DNA of 64,000 nucleotides from Blautia sp. An249. GTDB taxonomy: Bacteria > Bacillota > Clostridia > Lachnospirales > Lachnospiraceae. The stretch lies in NCBI RefSeq assembly GCF_002159835.1, contig NZ_NFJL01000012.1, positions 62,001 to 126,000 of the forward strand, read 5' to 3'. The notes under the pieces were generated by a model that saw only the letters and a program-made list of their open reading frames with translations, made no database searches and was not told the DNA's origin. Positions 49,754-58,881 of this stretch are shown here, piece after piece. The translations under genes were made by a program, and so were the position numbers. Numbering within the stretch: the stretch's first letter is position 1; every line of letters begins with the position of its first letter.

Positions 49754-51223
49754 TTATATAATAATACAAACCAGGCCGCCTTTGCTGTCATTGACAATTT
49801 TCTGCATGGTATCCTGGAGTTTTTCCTGACTTTCCTCTGTGATACCGGCGATCTTAGTCCGAATCCCGTCTTCCACCAGCTGTTCCACAGATTTTCCGAA
49901 AATATTGGTTTCCCAGACGCTCTCTCCCCTGTCCTCACTTCCTTTAATATAAGTAATTAAATCCTTTGCCTGATCTTCCGTTCCCACAATGGGGGCGATT
50001 TCTGTTTCAATATTGGCTTTTATCATATGGATGGACGGGCTTTTGGATTTGATTTTCACTCCGTATTTATTTCCCTGTTTGATTACACTTGGCTCATCCA
50101 GCTGAATTTCCGCAAGCTCCGGCACCACGACCCCATATCCGCATCCCCGGACAGATTCCAGTGCAGCCTGAACCTTTACATATTCCTGTTTCATTTTGGC
50201 AAATTCTTTGATGGTATGGATTAACTGGTATTCGCTGTCCATCTCCACTCCGGTCATCTGACTCAGAGTCTGATAATAGTAACACTCTTTCACCTGAATG
50301 CGGATCCGCACAATTCCTGTGGCCAAATCCAGAGTTTCCAGAAGAACCTCCTGTACATAAGGTCCCTCCATTTTTACAGAGTCTCTGGTAAAATTCCGCA
50401 TATGGGAGAAATTTTTCATTCTGTCTTTGATTTGCATCAGAAGATTTTCCTTCAGTTCATTGTTGTCAGGCAGCATTTCTATCCATTTGGGAATGTAAAA
50501 CTGAATCTGGCTGACCGGAAATTCATACAGAACTTTCTCTAAAATACGGTTAATATCTTCCCGGCGAAGTTGTTCGCAGTTGGCAGTAATGGCGGTAACC
50601 TGAAACTTCTCCTGGATTTTCCCGGCAATTTCCAGGGTTTCTTCTTTATAGGGCTTCTGGGAATTCACAATCACCAGAAACGGTTTGTTCTGGGCTTTCA
50701 TCTCCTGAATGGTTCTTTCTTCCGCCTCCAGAAAGTTTTCCCTGGGAATTTCTCCGAAGGATCCATCCGACGTCAGAACAAGGCCAATGGTGGAATGCTC
50801 CTCAATCACTTTTCTTGTCCCAATCTGAGCGGCTTTGGAAAAAGGAATTTCCTCCGGAAACCAGGGGGTTTTCACCATTCTTTCTTTTCCTTCTTCCAGA
50901 TGTCCCGCCGCGTCCGGCACCAGAAAGCCCACACAGTCGATCAGCCGCACCCGGGCTTTCATCTCTTCTCCCAGACGGACTTCCACCGCCTCTTTTGGGA
51001 TGAATTTTGGCTCCACTGTGGTAATTAATTTCCCGGATCCGCTTAAAGGAAGCTGATCTCTGACCTCATTCTGAACATTTTCCGCCAGCGCCGGAAGAGC
51101 CAGAACTTCCATAAATCTGCGGATAAAGGTAGACTTTCCCGTACGTACAGGACCTACAATTCCTATGTAAATATCGCCGCCTGTACGTGCCTGTATATCT
51201 TTGTAAACATTAAAATTCTCCAT
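49754..51223 (-). CDS. spoIVA: Stage IV sporulation protein A (spore coat morphogenetic ATPase)
   Basis: 489 residues from ATG 51223 (Bacillus SpoIVA is about 492). The start FNVYKDIQARTGGDIYIGIVGPVRTGKSTFIRRFMEVL contains the Walker A GPVRTGKST (24-32); LIDCVGFLVPDA, TSDGSFGEIPRENFLEAEERTI and the C-terminal end GGLVCIII are diagnostic. SpoIVA polymerises with ATP on the forespore surface as the base of the coat. It marks the organism as an endospore former. Its ribosome binding site AAGGGGG lies in the 3' arm of a strong hairpin. Confidence 0.97.
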   Translation of the reverse strand: MENFNVYKDIQARTGGDIYIGIVGPVRTGKSTFIRRFMEVLALPALAENVQNEVRDQLPLSGSGKLITTVEPKFIPKEAVEVRLGEEMKARVRLIDCVGFLVPDAAGHLEEGKERMVKTPWFPEEIPFSKAAQIGTRKVIEEHSTIGLVLTSDGSFGEIPRENFLEAEERTIQEMKAQNKPFLVIVNSQKPYKEETLEIAGKIQEKFQVTAITANCEQLRREDINRILEKVLYEFPVSQIQFYIPKWIEMLPDNNELKENLLMQIKDRMKNFSHMRNFTRDSVKMEGPYVQEVLLETLDLATGIVRIRIQVKECYYYQTLSQMTGVEMDSEYQLIHTIKEFAKMKQEYVKVQAALESVRGCGYGVVVPELAEIQLDEPSVIKQGNKYGVKIKSKSPSIHMIKANIETEIAPIVGTEDQAKDLITYIKGSEDRGESVWETNIFGKSVEQLVEDGIRTKIAGITEESQEKLQDTMQKIVNDSKGGLVCIII

Positions 51224-51285
51224 AAAAAACCCCCTTGCCATACGTAGTTCAATCTATTACTACATATATATGCAAGGGGGTTTTT
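51224..51285 (-). terminator. hydABC terminator whose 3' arm contains the spoIVA ribosome binding site
   Basis: On the plus strand AAAAACCCCCTTGC (51225-51238) pairs with GCAAGGGGGTTTTT (51272-51285), with an inner TACGTAG/CTACATA stem. In minus-strand RNA it is a G+C-rich hairpin followed by TTTTTT, 12 bp after the hydA stop. The AAGGGGG that serves spoIVA is inside the paired 3' arm. Confidence 0.8.
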
Positions 51286-51297
51286 CTTTATACCCGA

Positions 51298-52986
51298 TTA
51301 ATAGCTGTCATTATGAAGAAGTTCATGTTCTTTTCCTTTTAACAGTCCCTCGTATAACTCAAGAACCATTGGGTTCTCATCGGATTTCTTAATAATTGTA
51401 GTATTATCTGCATTGTACAGTCCTCTCATACGGGCTGATTTGGTCCGTACGCCTGCTCTGGTAGGCTGTCCGCCGCCCATAATGCATCCTCGTCTGCAGG
51501 CCATTACCTCAATCAGGTGATACTGGGCCTCTCCGGATTTCACCTTATCCATGACAATTCTGGCATTGGCCAGACCGTTCACAACGCAAATCTTTACGTC
51601 CATACCCTCGTACGGAATTGAAAATTCTTTAATTCCTTCTTCGCCGCGGACACCGCATTCAGCAATGTCATCCATGGCAGCCTTTGTATGTTCCGGGCAC
51701 AGACGGCGCAGAACTGCCTCTGTTACACCGCCGGTAACGCCGAAGATAACACCGCCGCCGGAACCGAATCCGAATGGCATATCACAGGCTTCCGGAGCCA
51801 GAGAAGCGAAATCAATTCCTGTATTATTAATCATACGGATCAGTTCTGTGGTGGTAAGTACCACGTCTGTATCCTGTTCACCCTTGGTAAAGCTGTTGGG
51901 GCGCTTAATTTCCATCTTCTTGGCAGTACATGGCATAATGGATACCATAAATGTCTTTTTGCCTTTGGAATGTTCCGGATCCCGGAAGTATTCCTTAATA
52001 ACAGCAGACATCATTCCCTGTGGGGAACGGCAGGTAGAAATATTCGGAACAAAATCCTGATACTGGTCTGTTACAAATTTCACCCATGCCGGACAGCAGG
52101 AAGTAAGAAGAGGCAGATTTTCTCCCTTCTTCACTCTTTCCAGGAATTCTGCCGTCTCTTCCATAATCGTCAGGTCGGCGCTGAAGGTGGTATCGTAAAC
52201 TTCATCAAATCCCATCCGGTGGAGCACGTTAACAATTTTTCCCATAACACTTCTTCCCTTAGGAAGACCGAAGGCATCTCCTACTGCCACACGAACTGCC
52301 GGAGCAATCTGTGCCACAACCCGTACATCTGGATCGGAAAGAGCATCCCAGACTTCATCCATATTCGTGCGGATGGAAATAGCTCCTGTCGGACAGTATA
52401 CCCGGCACTGGCCGCAGTTGACACACTGAGTTTCGGAAATTTTCTTATTAAATGCCGGCATAACCATGGCATCGGTACCGCGGAAAGCGAAACCTAAAGC
52501 GCCGATTCCCTGCAGTTCTTCGCAGGCACGTACACAGTCACCGCAAAGGATACATTTATTGGGATCCCTGACAATGGAAGGAGAACTTAAATCCAGTTCT
52601 CTTGGCTCCCTGGTATTTTCAAAGCGGATTTCATGAACGCCCAGACGGTGCGCCAGTTCCTGTAAAATACATTCTCCGCTCTTTACACAGGTAGTACAGT
52701 CTCTGCAGTGAGCCGCCAGTAATAATTCAACAATCAGCTTTCTGTATTTTTTAACTCTTCCGGAGTTGGTGTAAATTACCATTCCGTCTCTCGGCTCTTC
52801 AGAACAGGAAGCAAAGGTTCTTCCTCTGTCGTCTTCCACCGTACACAGACGACAGGCTCCGAAGGTTGAAACTTCTGAATGATAGCAAAGTGTCGGTATA
52901 TTAATTCCGGCTTTCCTGATAACAGAAAGCACATTTTTTTCATCGGTAAATTCTACTTTTCTACCGTCAATTATCATATGTCCCAT
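51298..52986 (-). CDS. hydA: NAD-dependent [FeFe]-hydrogenase catalytic subunit HydA
   Basis: 562 residues. N-terminal [2Fe-2S] domain (Cys34, 45, 48, 61); a His-Cys3 [4Fe-4S] site (His93, Cys97, Cys100, Cys106); two ferredoxin [4Fe-4S] clusters (Cys145-155 and 188-198); and the H-cluster motifs TSCCPAW (295-301), MPCTAKK (351-357) and MACRRGCIMGGGQP (495-508). All ligands are present. With HydB and HydC it forms the trimeric cytoplasmic hydrogenase of fermentative Clostridia that makes H2 from NADH, probably with ferredoxin by electron bifurcation. Confidence 0.96.
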   Translation of the reverse strand: MGHMIIDGRKVEFTDEKNVLSVIRKAGINIPTLCYHSEVSTFGACRLCTVEDDRGRTFASCSEEPRDGMVIYTNSGRVKKYRKLIVELLLAAHCRDCTTCVKSGECILQELAHRLGVHEIRFENTREPRELDLSSPSIVRDPNKCILCGDCVRACEELQGIGALGFAFRGTDAMVMPAFNKKISETQCVNCGQCRVYCPTGAISIRTNMDEVWDALSDPDVRVVAQIAPAVRVAVGDAFGLPKGRSVMGKIVNVLHRMGFDEVYDTTFSADLTIMEETAEFLERVKKGENLPLLTSCCPAWVKFVTDQYQDFVPNISTCRSPQGMMSAVIKEYFRDPEHSKGKKTFMVSIMPCTAKKMEIKRPNSFTKGEQDTDVVLTTTELIRMINNTGIDFASLAPEACDMPFGFGSGGGVIFGVTGGVTEAVLRRLCPEHTKAAMDDIAECGVRGEEGIKEFSIPYEGMDVKICVVNGLANARIVMDKVKSGEAQYHLIEVMACRRGCIMGGGQPTRAGVRTKSARMRGLYNADNTTIIKKSDENPMVLELYEGLLKGKEHELLHNDSY

Positions 52987-53000
52987 ATTGATCCTCCCTC

Positions 53001-54872
53001 CTATGCTTCCACATATATTGCATCAAATGCACAGTTGTCACGACAGGTATCACATTTAATACAAAGCTCGTTGTTAATTGTATAGGCTTTCTTGCGCACA
53101 CCGGTAATCGCTCCCACCGGACAGTTCTTCGCACATTTTCCGCAGCCTTTACAAAACTCTGGATTAATATGGAATTGACGCATTGCAGTACATACTTTCG
53201 CCCTGCACTTTTTATCTACAATATGTTCTTCGTATTCTTTCCGGAAACGTTTCAGAGTACTGATAACCGGAAGCGGAGCACTCTTGCCCAGTCCGCACAG
53301 AGCCATGCTCTTAACCATGGATGCCAGCTCTTCCAGCTGATCCAGATCTTCCATCTTGCCTTTGCCGTCTACAATCCGCTCCAGGATCTCCAGCATTCTC
53401 TTGGTACCTTCCCGGCAGGGAACGCATTTTCCGCAGGATTCTCTCTGAGTAAAGCTCATAAAGAATCTGGCCACTTCCACCATACAGGTGTTCTCGTCCA
53501 TAACTACCAGACCGCCGGATCCCATGATTGCATCAAATTTCTTCACTGCATCAAAGTCCAGAGGCTGATCCAGATGTTCTTCTACCAGACATCCGCCGGA
53601 TGGTCCGCCGATCTGAACGCCTTTAAATGCCGCGCCGCTTTTCAGTCCGCCGCCAATGTCATAAATAATATGACGCAGGGTGGTTCCCATAGGTACTTCA
53701 ATTAATCCTGTATTTTCGATGGAACCGGTCAGGGAGAAAGTCTTCGTTCCCGGACTTCCCTCTGTTCCGATGGTGCGGAACCAGTCGGCGCCTTTCAGAA
53801 TAATATTCGGTACGTTAGCATAGGTTTCTACGTTATTTAATACCGTAGGCTTTTCAAAAAGTCCTTTCTCTACTGTACGGGGCGGTTTTACACGAGGCAT
53901 ACCGCGGTTTCCTTCGATAGATGCAGTCAGGGCAGAACCTTCCCCACAGACAAATGCTCCGGCTCCCCGGTTAATATGTAAGCGGAAACTTACGTCCGTT
54001 CCCATAATATGATCGCCTAAAAGTCCGTATTCCTCTGCCTGGGCAATGGCCATCCGCAGTCTCTTAACGGACAGAGGATATTCTGCACGTACATAGATAT
54101 AACCTTCCTGAGCTCCTACTGCATAGGCAGCCAGGATCATACCTTCTATCATTTTATAGGGATCCCCTTCCATAACGGAGCCATCCATAAATGCTCCCGG
54201 GTCTCCCTCGTCGCCGTTACATACTACATAACGGGTTTTTTCCGGCTGTCTGGCTACCTGTCCCCATTTCTTTCCAGCGGGGAAACCGGCGCCTCCTCTT
54301 CCTCGTAAACCGGATTTGCTGACTTCGTCAATCACTTCCTGAGGAGTCATTTCAAATAAAGCTTTGGAAAGGGCTGAAAAACCGCCTGCTGCAATATATT
54401 CATCAATGGATTCCGCATCAATTTTTCCGCAGTTTTCCAGTACAATTCTGGTCTGCAGTTTTAAGAAAGGAATATCATCGGGGTGAGGACAGACTTCATT
54501 ATTGCTGCTGTAGAAAAGTCTTTCCACCGGAATTCCCTGAAGGACAGTTTTTTCTACAATTTCTTTACAGTCTTCCACCTGTACTTTTACATACTGATAA
54601 TCATAGGGTTCAATCCGCATGAGGGGGCCCAGTTCACAAAGTCCCTGGCATCCTGTCTTCGCAACGTGTAAATGAGGAATATCCTTCTGCATTTCGATGG
54701 TAACTCCCTCTACGTCCTTACACAAAACAGACATTTCATCGTATATTTTCTGGGCGCCAGACGCCATACAGCCAGTACCGCAGCAGATAAGAACACGGCA
54801 GGTATAAGAATCCAGATGTTTCTGTACCGCTTCTTTCTGAGTAATTAAAGCTTCCTTACTGGTTATATTCAT
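53001..54872 (-). CDS. hydB: NADH-binding flavoprotein subunit HydB (NuoF-like)
   Basis: 623 residues. An N-terminal thioredoxin-like [2Fe-2S] region (CRVLICCGTGCMASG, GCQGLCE), the NADH site GLRGRGGAGFPAGKKW (188-203), the FMN region VCNGDEGDPGAFMD, the SCGKCVPCREG [4Fe-4S] site, and two C-terminal ferredoxin clusters (CKGCGKCAKNCPVGAI; CIKCDTCRDNCAFDAI). This extended NuoF form is specific to HydABC-type hydrogenases. It starts within an ATGA overlap with hydC and lies 14 bp before hydA. Confidence 0.96.
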   Translation of the reverse strand: MNITSKEALITQKEAVQKHLDSYTCRVLICCGTGCMASGAQKIYDEMSVLCKDVEGVTIEMQKDIPHLHVAKTGCQGLCELGPLMRIEPYDYQYVKVQVEDCKEIVEKTVLQGIPVERLFYSSNNEVCPHPDDIPFLKLQTRIVLENCGKIDAESIDEYIAAGGFSALSKALFEMTPQEVIDEVSKSGLRGRGGAGFPAGKKWGQVARQPEKTRYVVCNGDEGDPGAFMDGSVMEGDPYKMIEGMILAAYAVGAQEGYIYVRAEYPLSVKRLRMAIAQAEEYGLLGDHIMGTDVSFRLHINRGAGAFVCGEGSALTASIEGNRGMPRVKPPRTVEKGLFEKPTVLNNVETYANVPNIILKGADWFRTIGTEGSPGTKTFSLTGSIENTGLIEVPMGTTLRHIIYDIGGGLKSGAAFKGVQIGGPSGGCLVEEHLDQPLDFDAVKKFDAIMGSGGLVVMDENTCMVEVARFFMSFTQRESCGKCVPCREGTKRMLEILERIVDGKGKMEDLDQLEELASMVKSMALCGLGKSAPLPVISTLKRFRKEYEEHIVDKKCRAKVCTAMRQFHINPEFCKGCGKCAKNCPVGAITGVRKKAYTINNELCIKCDTCRDNCAFDAIYVEA

Positions 54873-55348
54873 TTACTTTCACCTCTCAATTCCTCTAATA
54901 ATTCAACGGCTTTTTCTGGTGTCATTTTCGGATGTACTTCATCATTTACAGTCAGCGTCGGAGCCAGACCGCAGGCTCCCAGACAGGAAACGGTTTCTAC
55001 TGTAAAGAGCATGTCGTCTGTGGTATGTTTTTTATGGCTTAACCCCAGCTCCTTCATCATCGCCTCTTTGACCGGCATAGATTTACGCACATGACAGGCT
55101 GTTCCATCACAGACTTTAATAATGTACTTTCCTTTCGGCTCAAAAGAAAAATTCTCGTAAAAAGTTGCCACACTGTAGGCCTTTGCTTCTTTCACGCCGA
55201 TCTCTTTTGCCACATAAGTCAGGAGCTCTCCCGGCAGATAGCGATATTCTGCCTGTATGTCCTGCATAATCGGAATCAGAGAAGCAGCTTTTCGTCCATA
55301 ATGTTCAATGATCTCGTCTGCCTTTGTGTAATAAGACTGGTCTAACAT
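54869..55348 (-). CDS. hydC: [2Fe-2S] subunit HydC (NuoE-like)
   Basis: 159 residues, thioredoxin-like NuoE fold. Cluster ligands Cys80 and Cys85 (CDGTACHV) and Cys122 and Cys126 (SCLGACGLAP); the helical N-terminus IPIMQDIQAEYRYLPGELLTYVA is typical. It passes electrons between HydB flavin and HydA. First gene of the hydCBA operon, under the promoter at 55439-55467. Confidence 0.96.
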   Translation of the reverse strand: MLDQSYYTKADEIIEHYGRKAASLIPIMQDIQAEYRYLPGELLTYVAKEIGVKEAKAYSVATFYENFSFEPKGKYIIKVCDGTACHVRKSMPVKEAMMKELGLSHKKHTTDDMLFTVETVSCLGACGLAPTLTVNDEVHPKMTPEKAVELLEELRGESK

Positions 55349-55438
55349 TATTTTCCCTCCTTAAACTTTAATATTTCGCTGTTTCATTTTTCTACTTTTT
55401 TCATTTGCATGTACAAATCAAACATATATAGTAATTTT

Positions 55439-55467
55439 ATTATACCTTATCTTGTGTTTTTCCACAA
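55439..55467 (-). promoter_or_regulatory. Promoter of the hydCBA operon
   Basis: Minus strand TTGTGG (55462-55467), 17-bp spacer, consensus TATAAT (55439-55444), about 90 bp before hydC. The intervening leader is AT-rich with no gene. Confidence 0.7.
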
Positions 55468-55519
55468 CAGCTTTCCTTGATTTTCATCAAAAAAACGACA
55501 AAAATGCCAAGGAAAACCG

Positions 55520-55548
55520 TTGCTTTCTCTTCTTTTTTCCTATATTAT
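55520..55548 (+). promoter_or_regulatory. Promoter of the group-B-type hydrogenase gene
   Basis: TTGCTT (55520-55525), 17-bp spacer, TATTAT (55543-55548), 60 bp before the start. The two divergent hydrogenase promoters are only 53 bp apart. Confidence 0.7.
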
Positions 55549-55607
55549 AAGAAATTGAACAAAACAAAATCCACATACAATTCCAGTAAATAAAGGAGTG
55601 AATGAAT

Positions 55608-57116
55608 ATGATGCGAGGACTTGATACGCCGCTGAAACAGATCCGGCGTAAAATATTTTCTGAAATAGCCAGAATCGGATTTGAGTCTTCCGATGATACC
55701 CTGATTCAGGATATTGAAGCAATCCCTTATAATATAGTAGAAGAAAAAGCAAAATACCGGGATAGTATTTACCGGGAGAGAGCCGTTGCCAGCGAGCGCG
55801 TCCGTCTGGCTATGGGAATGTCCCTTCGTCCGGAAAACCGGGCGGTTCACCTGACCAATGGCATTGAAGCCAGCAACATAGACGAGAAATATTATGAACC
55901 GCCTCTGATGCAGGTGATTCCTTCTGCCTGCGCTGCCTGCGCGCCTAACAAATACGAAGTCAGCAACATGTGCCGGGGCTGCGTGGCTCATCCCTGCCTT
56001 CTGGCCTGTCCCAAGGGAGCCATTTCCATGGTAGACGGAAAGTCTCATATCGATCAGAGCAAATGTATCAAATGCGGCCGGTGTAAAAGTGTCTGTCCTT
56101 ATGATGCCATCGCCCATAAACAACGTCCCTGTGAACTGGCCTGCGGAGTAAAAGCCATTACCAGCGACGAACAGGGGCGCGCTAAAATTATAGATGATAA
56201 ATGTGTTTCCTGCGGTATGTGTATGGTAAGCTGTCCCTTCGGAGCCATCTCTGATAAATCCCAGATCTTCCAGCTTGCCCACGCCCTGCGGGAAGGTACG
56301 GAAATCATCGCCGAAGTGGCTCCTGCCTACATCGGTCAGTTCGGAAAAGAGGTAACTGCGGGAAAATTTCATACGGCACTGCGGAAGCTGGGCTTTTCCG
56401 ATGTTTATGAAGTTGCTTTAGGCGCAGATATTGGCGCAGTTACCGAAGCCCATCACTATGCATCCAAAGTAAGTACGGGAGAACTTCCCTTCCTTCTTAC
56501 ATCCTGCTGCCCATCCTGGTCGGTCATGGCGAAGAAGTTCTTCCCGGACATTATTGATAATATCTCCCGGGAACTGACACCTATGGTGGCCACCGCCAGA
56601 AAAGTAAAACAGGATCATCCCACTGCCAAAGTGGTTTTCATCGGCCCCTGTGCCTCCAAAAAGCTGGAAGCATCCCGTACTTCTGTAAGAAGCGACGTGG
56701 ATTTTGTGATTACTTTTGAAGAGTTAAACGGACTGTTTGATGCGAAAAACATCGTTCCCGCTGACTGCGAAGACGATGTATCCTCCCATCTGGCAACGGC
56801 TGCCGGACAGGGATATGCTGTGGCCGGAGGCGTTGCCGGCGCCATAGAAGCCTGCCTGAAAGAATATTATCCGGACGTTCCTGTTCATATTGAACACGCA
56901 GAAAGTCTGGCTGACTGTAAAAAGATGCTTACCCTGGCAAAAGCGGGAAAACTAAACGGCTGCATGATTGAGGGAATGGCCTGCCCAGGCGGCTGCATGG
57001 GCGGAGCCGGAACCAACGTGGCCTTCCGCGACAGTTCCAAGGCTCTGAAAAAATATGTTTCTTCTTCTGAAGAAAAAATACCGGCCAAAGAACTGGAAGA
57101 TATTCAACTGGATTAA
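55608..57116 (+). CDS. Monomeric [FeFe]-hydrogenase, group B type
   Basis: 502 residues from ATG 55608 (AAAGGAG, 9-bp spacing). After a helical N-terminus come CSACAAC-like cysteines (ACAACAPNKY, CRGCVAHPCLLAC), ferredoxin clusters CIKCGRCKSVC and CVSCGMCMVSC, then the H-cluster motifs TSCCPSW (298-304), GPCASKK (346-352) and MACPGGCMGGAGT (457-469). The proton-path cysteine is kept. It lacks the NADH-associated [2Fe-2S] domain, so ferredoxin is the likely partner. Group B enzymes are common in Clostridia but poorly studied. Faces hydCBA. Confidence 0.92.
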   Translation: MMRGLDTPLKQIRRKIFSEIARIGFESSDDTLIQDIEAIPYNIVEEKAKYRDSIYRERAVASERVRLAMGMSLRPENRAVHLTNGIEASNIDEKYYEPPLMQVIPSACAACAPNKYEVSNMCRGCVAHPCLLACPKGAISMVDGKSHIDQSKCIKCGRCKSVCPYDAIAHKQRPCELACGVKAITSDEQGRAKIIDDKCVSCGMCMVSCPFGAISDKSQIFQLAHALREGTEIIAEVAPAYIGQFGKEVTAGKFHTALRKLGFSDVYEVALGADIGAVTEAHHYASKVSTGELPFLLTSCCPSWSVMAKKFFPDIIDNISRELTPMVATARKVKQDHPTAKVVFIGPCASKKLEASRTSVRSDVDFVITFEELNGLFDAKNIVPADCEDDVSSHLATAAGQGYAVAGGVAGAIEACLKEYYPDVPVHIEHAESLADCKKMLTLAKAGKLNGCMIEGMACPGGCMGGAGTNVAFRDSSKALKKYVSSSEEKIPAKELEDIQLD

Positions 57117-57141
57117 TTCTGCTTTATGAGGAGGGATACTT

Positions 57142-58869
57142 ATGATCGATCCCAATCATCTGTGCATGGGCTGTATGAAAGCCCTTCCGGCCGATGCGCA
57201 GATCTGTCCCCACTGCGGGTTTGAGGAAAAAGAATACAGAAATCTTCTCAGCCTTAAAATCCTTCCCCCAAAGACGATTTTAGAAGGAAAGTATCTCCTG
57301 GGGAAGGTGCTGGGAGAAGGGGGCTTCGGTATCACCTATCTGGCCTGGGATTTGAATCTGGAGATCCCTCTGGCCATTAAGGAATACTTTCCCAACGGCC
57401 TGGCCACCCGCAGCTGTCAGGGAAGCCAGTACTCTCTTTCTATCGTCAGCGGCTCCCTGAAGGAAAACTATGATCACGGCCTTTCGCGGTTCGCCGACGA
57501 GGCCAGAACCCTTGCACGCCTTCAGAAGTTCCCGGGGATCGTCAATGTCCGGGATTTCTTCTTTGCCAACGGCACCGGCTATCTGGTCATGGACTATATT
57601 AAGGGAATGCATGCAGGCGCCTTTGTAAAGACTAACGGGCCCTTTACTGAAAGCAGCGCCCTCTCCATTATGAAACCCTTGATGAACTCTCTGAGGGAAG
57701 TCCACAAACTGGGAATGATTCACCGGGACATCAGCCCGGACAACATCCTCTGTGACGCCTCCGGAACTCTCACCCTCATCGACTTCGGTTCTGCCAGAAT
57801 GTCCACGGGAGAAGAGACCAAAAGCCTGACCATTCTTCTGAAACGGGGCTATGCGCCCTTTGAACAGTACCAGTCCCGGGGACATCAGGGACCCTGGACG
57901 GATATTTATGCCCTTTGTGCTACTTTATACTATATGATGTCGGGAAAAGTCCCCCAGGAATCCATTGAACGGATTACTGCGGATCAGCTTGTCCCTCTCC
58001 AACAGATAACCAACGGAAAAGTCTCTCTGCAGACTTCCCTGGTTATCCAAAAGGGGCTTTCCTTAAAGGCCTCTGACCGTTACCAGAATCTGGATGATTT
58101 CATGAAAGATCTGTATCCTGAGAAGAAGTCAGATCCTCCGCCAAAGCCCTGTTCCAATCAGAAAAAGCCTCAGCAAAACTCCGAATCTTTCCATCAGAAT
58201 CTGGATGATTTTATGGAGAACTTGTCCCCAAAGAAGCAAGAAGAAAAGAGCGGATGGAAATCAGAATCTTTTAAATGGGGGGCAGGGGGATTCTGTCTTC
58301 TGCTCCTTGCAGCTATTCTGGTTGTGGTCTTACCCTCACTGTCAACAGAAGAACCGGAATCTTCACCAGAAGACTGGACAGTGGATGAAACTGCTTCCGT
58401 TCCGGAAACAGAGGCCACCGGGGCTCCCTCTGATGATGCTCCGGCAGATTCCTCTATCCTGGAATTGAGCGAATTTCTGGGCAAGCCCATTGAGGAAATT
58501 TCCGCAGCAGTTCCCGTATCTCTGGAAATGGAAAACACCTATGAAGAAAATCGGTACCAGTCTTACAGCGGACAGGATGAGGACGGAAATGCCCTTGAAA
58601 TTTTCACAGAGGAGGGGATCTGCTATTTCGTCCGTTCAGCTCTTCCCGATACATCTGTCTTTCAAATTGAACCGAAAACCAGTACGGCGTTGGAAGTCCT
58701 TCTGTATTTTAGAGATAACGGTTTTGAAATAGACAGCTCTGTTTCCGACTCTTCCTATTATCTTGCAGTTTCCGAGAGCACAGGTATATCTGTTGAAGTT
58801 CATTTTAATCTGGAAGACACGGTATATTCCGTTTCCATTTATAATTTTTCCGTTTCCAGTCGCTTTTAA
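57142..58869 (+). CDS. Zinc-ribbon Ser/Thr protein kinase with extracellular domain, copy 1
   Basis: 575 residues. N-terminal zinc ribbon (Cys8, 11, 22, 25); kinase domain about 50-330 with GEGGFG (58-63), Lys80 (LAIK), Glu120, HRDISPDN (194-201) and DFG (214-216). The usual catalytic-loop Lys is Ser. A juxtamembrane motif QNLDDFM..L.PKK occurs twice (315 and 352). One membrane helix (about 380-400), an acidic Ser/Thr/Glu linker, and an outer domain of about 140 residues (LSEFLGKPIEEISAAVP ... TALEVLLYFRDNGF). It would sense outside signals and phosphorylate cytoplasmic targets. 25 bp after the hydrogenase gene. Confidence 0.9.
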   Translation: MIDPNHLCMGCMKALPADAQICPHCGFEEKEYRNLLSLKILPPKTILEGKYLLGKVLGEGGFGITYLAWDLNLEIPLAIKEYFPNGLATRSCQGSQYSLSIVSGSLKENYDHGLSRFADEARTLARLQKFPGIVNVRDFFFANGTGYLVMDYIKGMHAGAFVKTNGPFTESSALSIMKPLMNSLREVHKLGMIHRDISPDNILCDASGTLTLIDFGSARMSTGEETKSLTILLKRGYAPFEQYQSRGHQGPWTDIYALCATLYYMMSGKVPQESIERITADQLVPLQQITNGKVSLQTSLVIQKGLSLKASDRYQNLDDFMKDLYPEKKSDPPPKPCSNQKKPQQNSESFHQNLDDFMENLSPKKQEEKSGWKSESFKWGAGGFCLLLLAAILVVVLPSLSTEEPESSPEDWTVDETASVPETEATGAPSDDAPADSSILELSEFLGKPIEEISAAVPVSLEMENTYEENRYQSYSGQDEDGNALEIFTEEGICYFVRSALPDTSVFQIEPKTSTALEVLLYFRDNGFEIDSSVSDSSYYLAVSESTGISVEVHFNLEDTVYSVSIYNFSVSSRF

Positions 58870-58881
58870 GGAGGAATGTTT

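Noticed and set aside
51240..51275. Sigma-E promoter for spoIVA within the hairpin loop
   Set aside because: An ATATAT -35-like stretch is present, but the -10 does not match CATAC..T well enough to call.
51688..52497. 269-residue open frame opposite hydA
   Set aside because: Antisense shadow of the ferredoxin and H-cluster region; no domain.
55545..56372. 275-residue open frame opposite the group B hydrogenase
   Set aside because: Lies antisense to a well-supported hydrogenase; its sequence has no recognisable domain and no good start signal.
57280..57885. 201-residue open frame opposite the first kinase
   Set aside because: Same antisense frame recurs in the duplicated kinases simply because their DNA is nearly identical.
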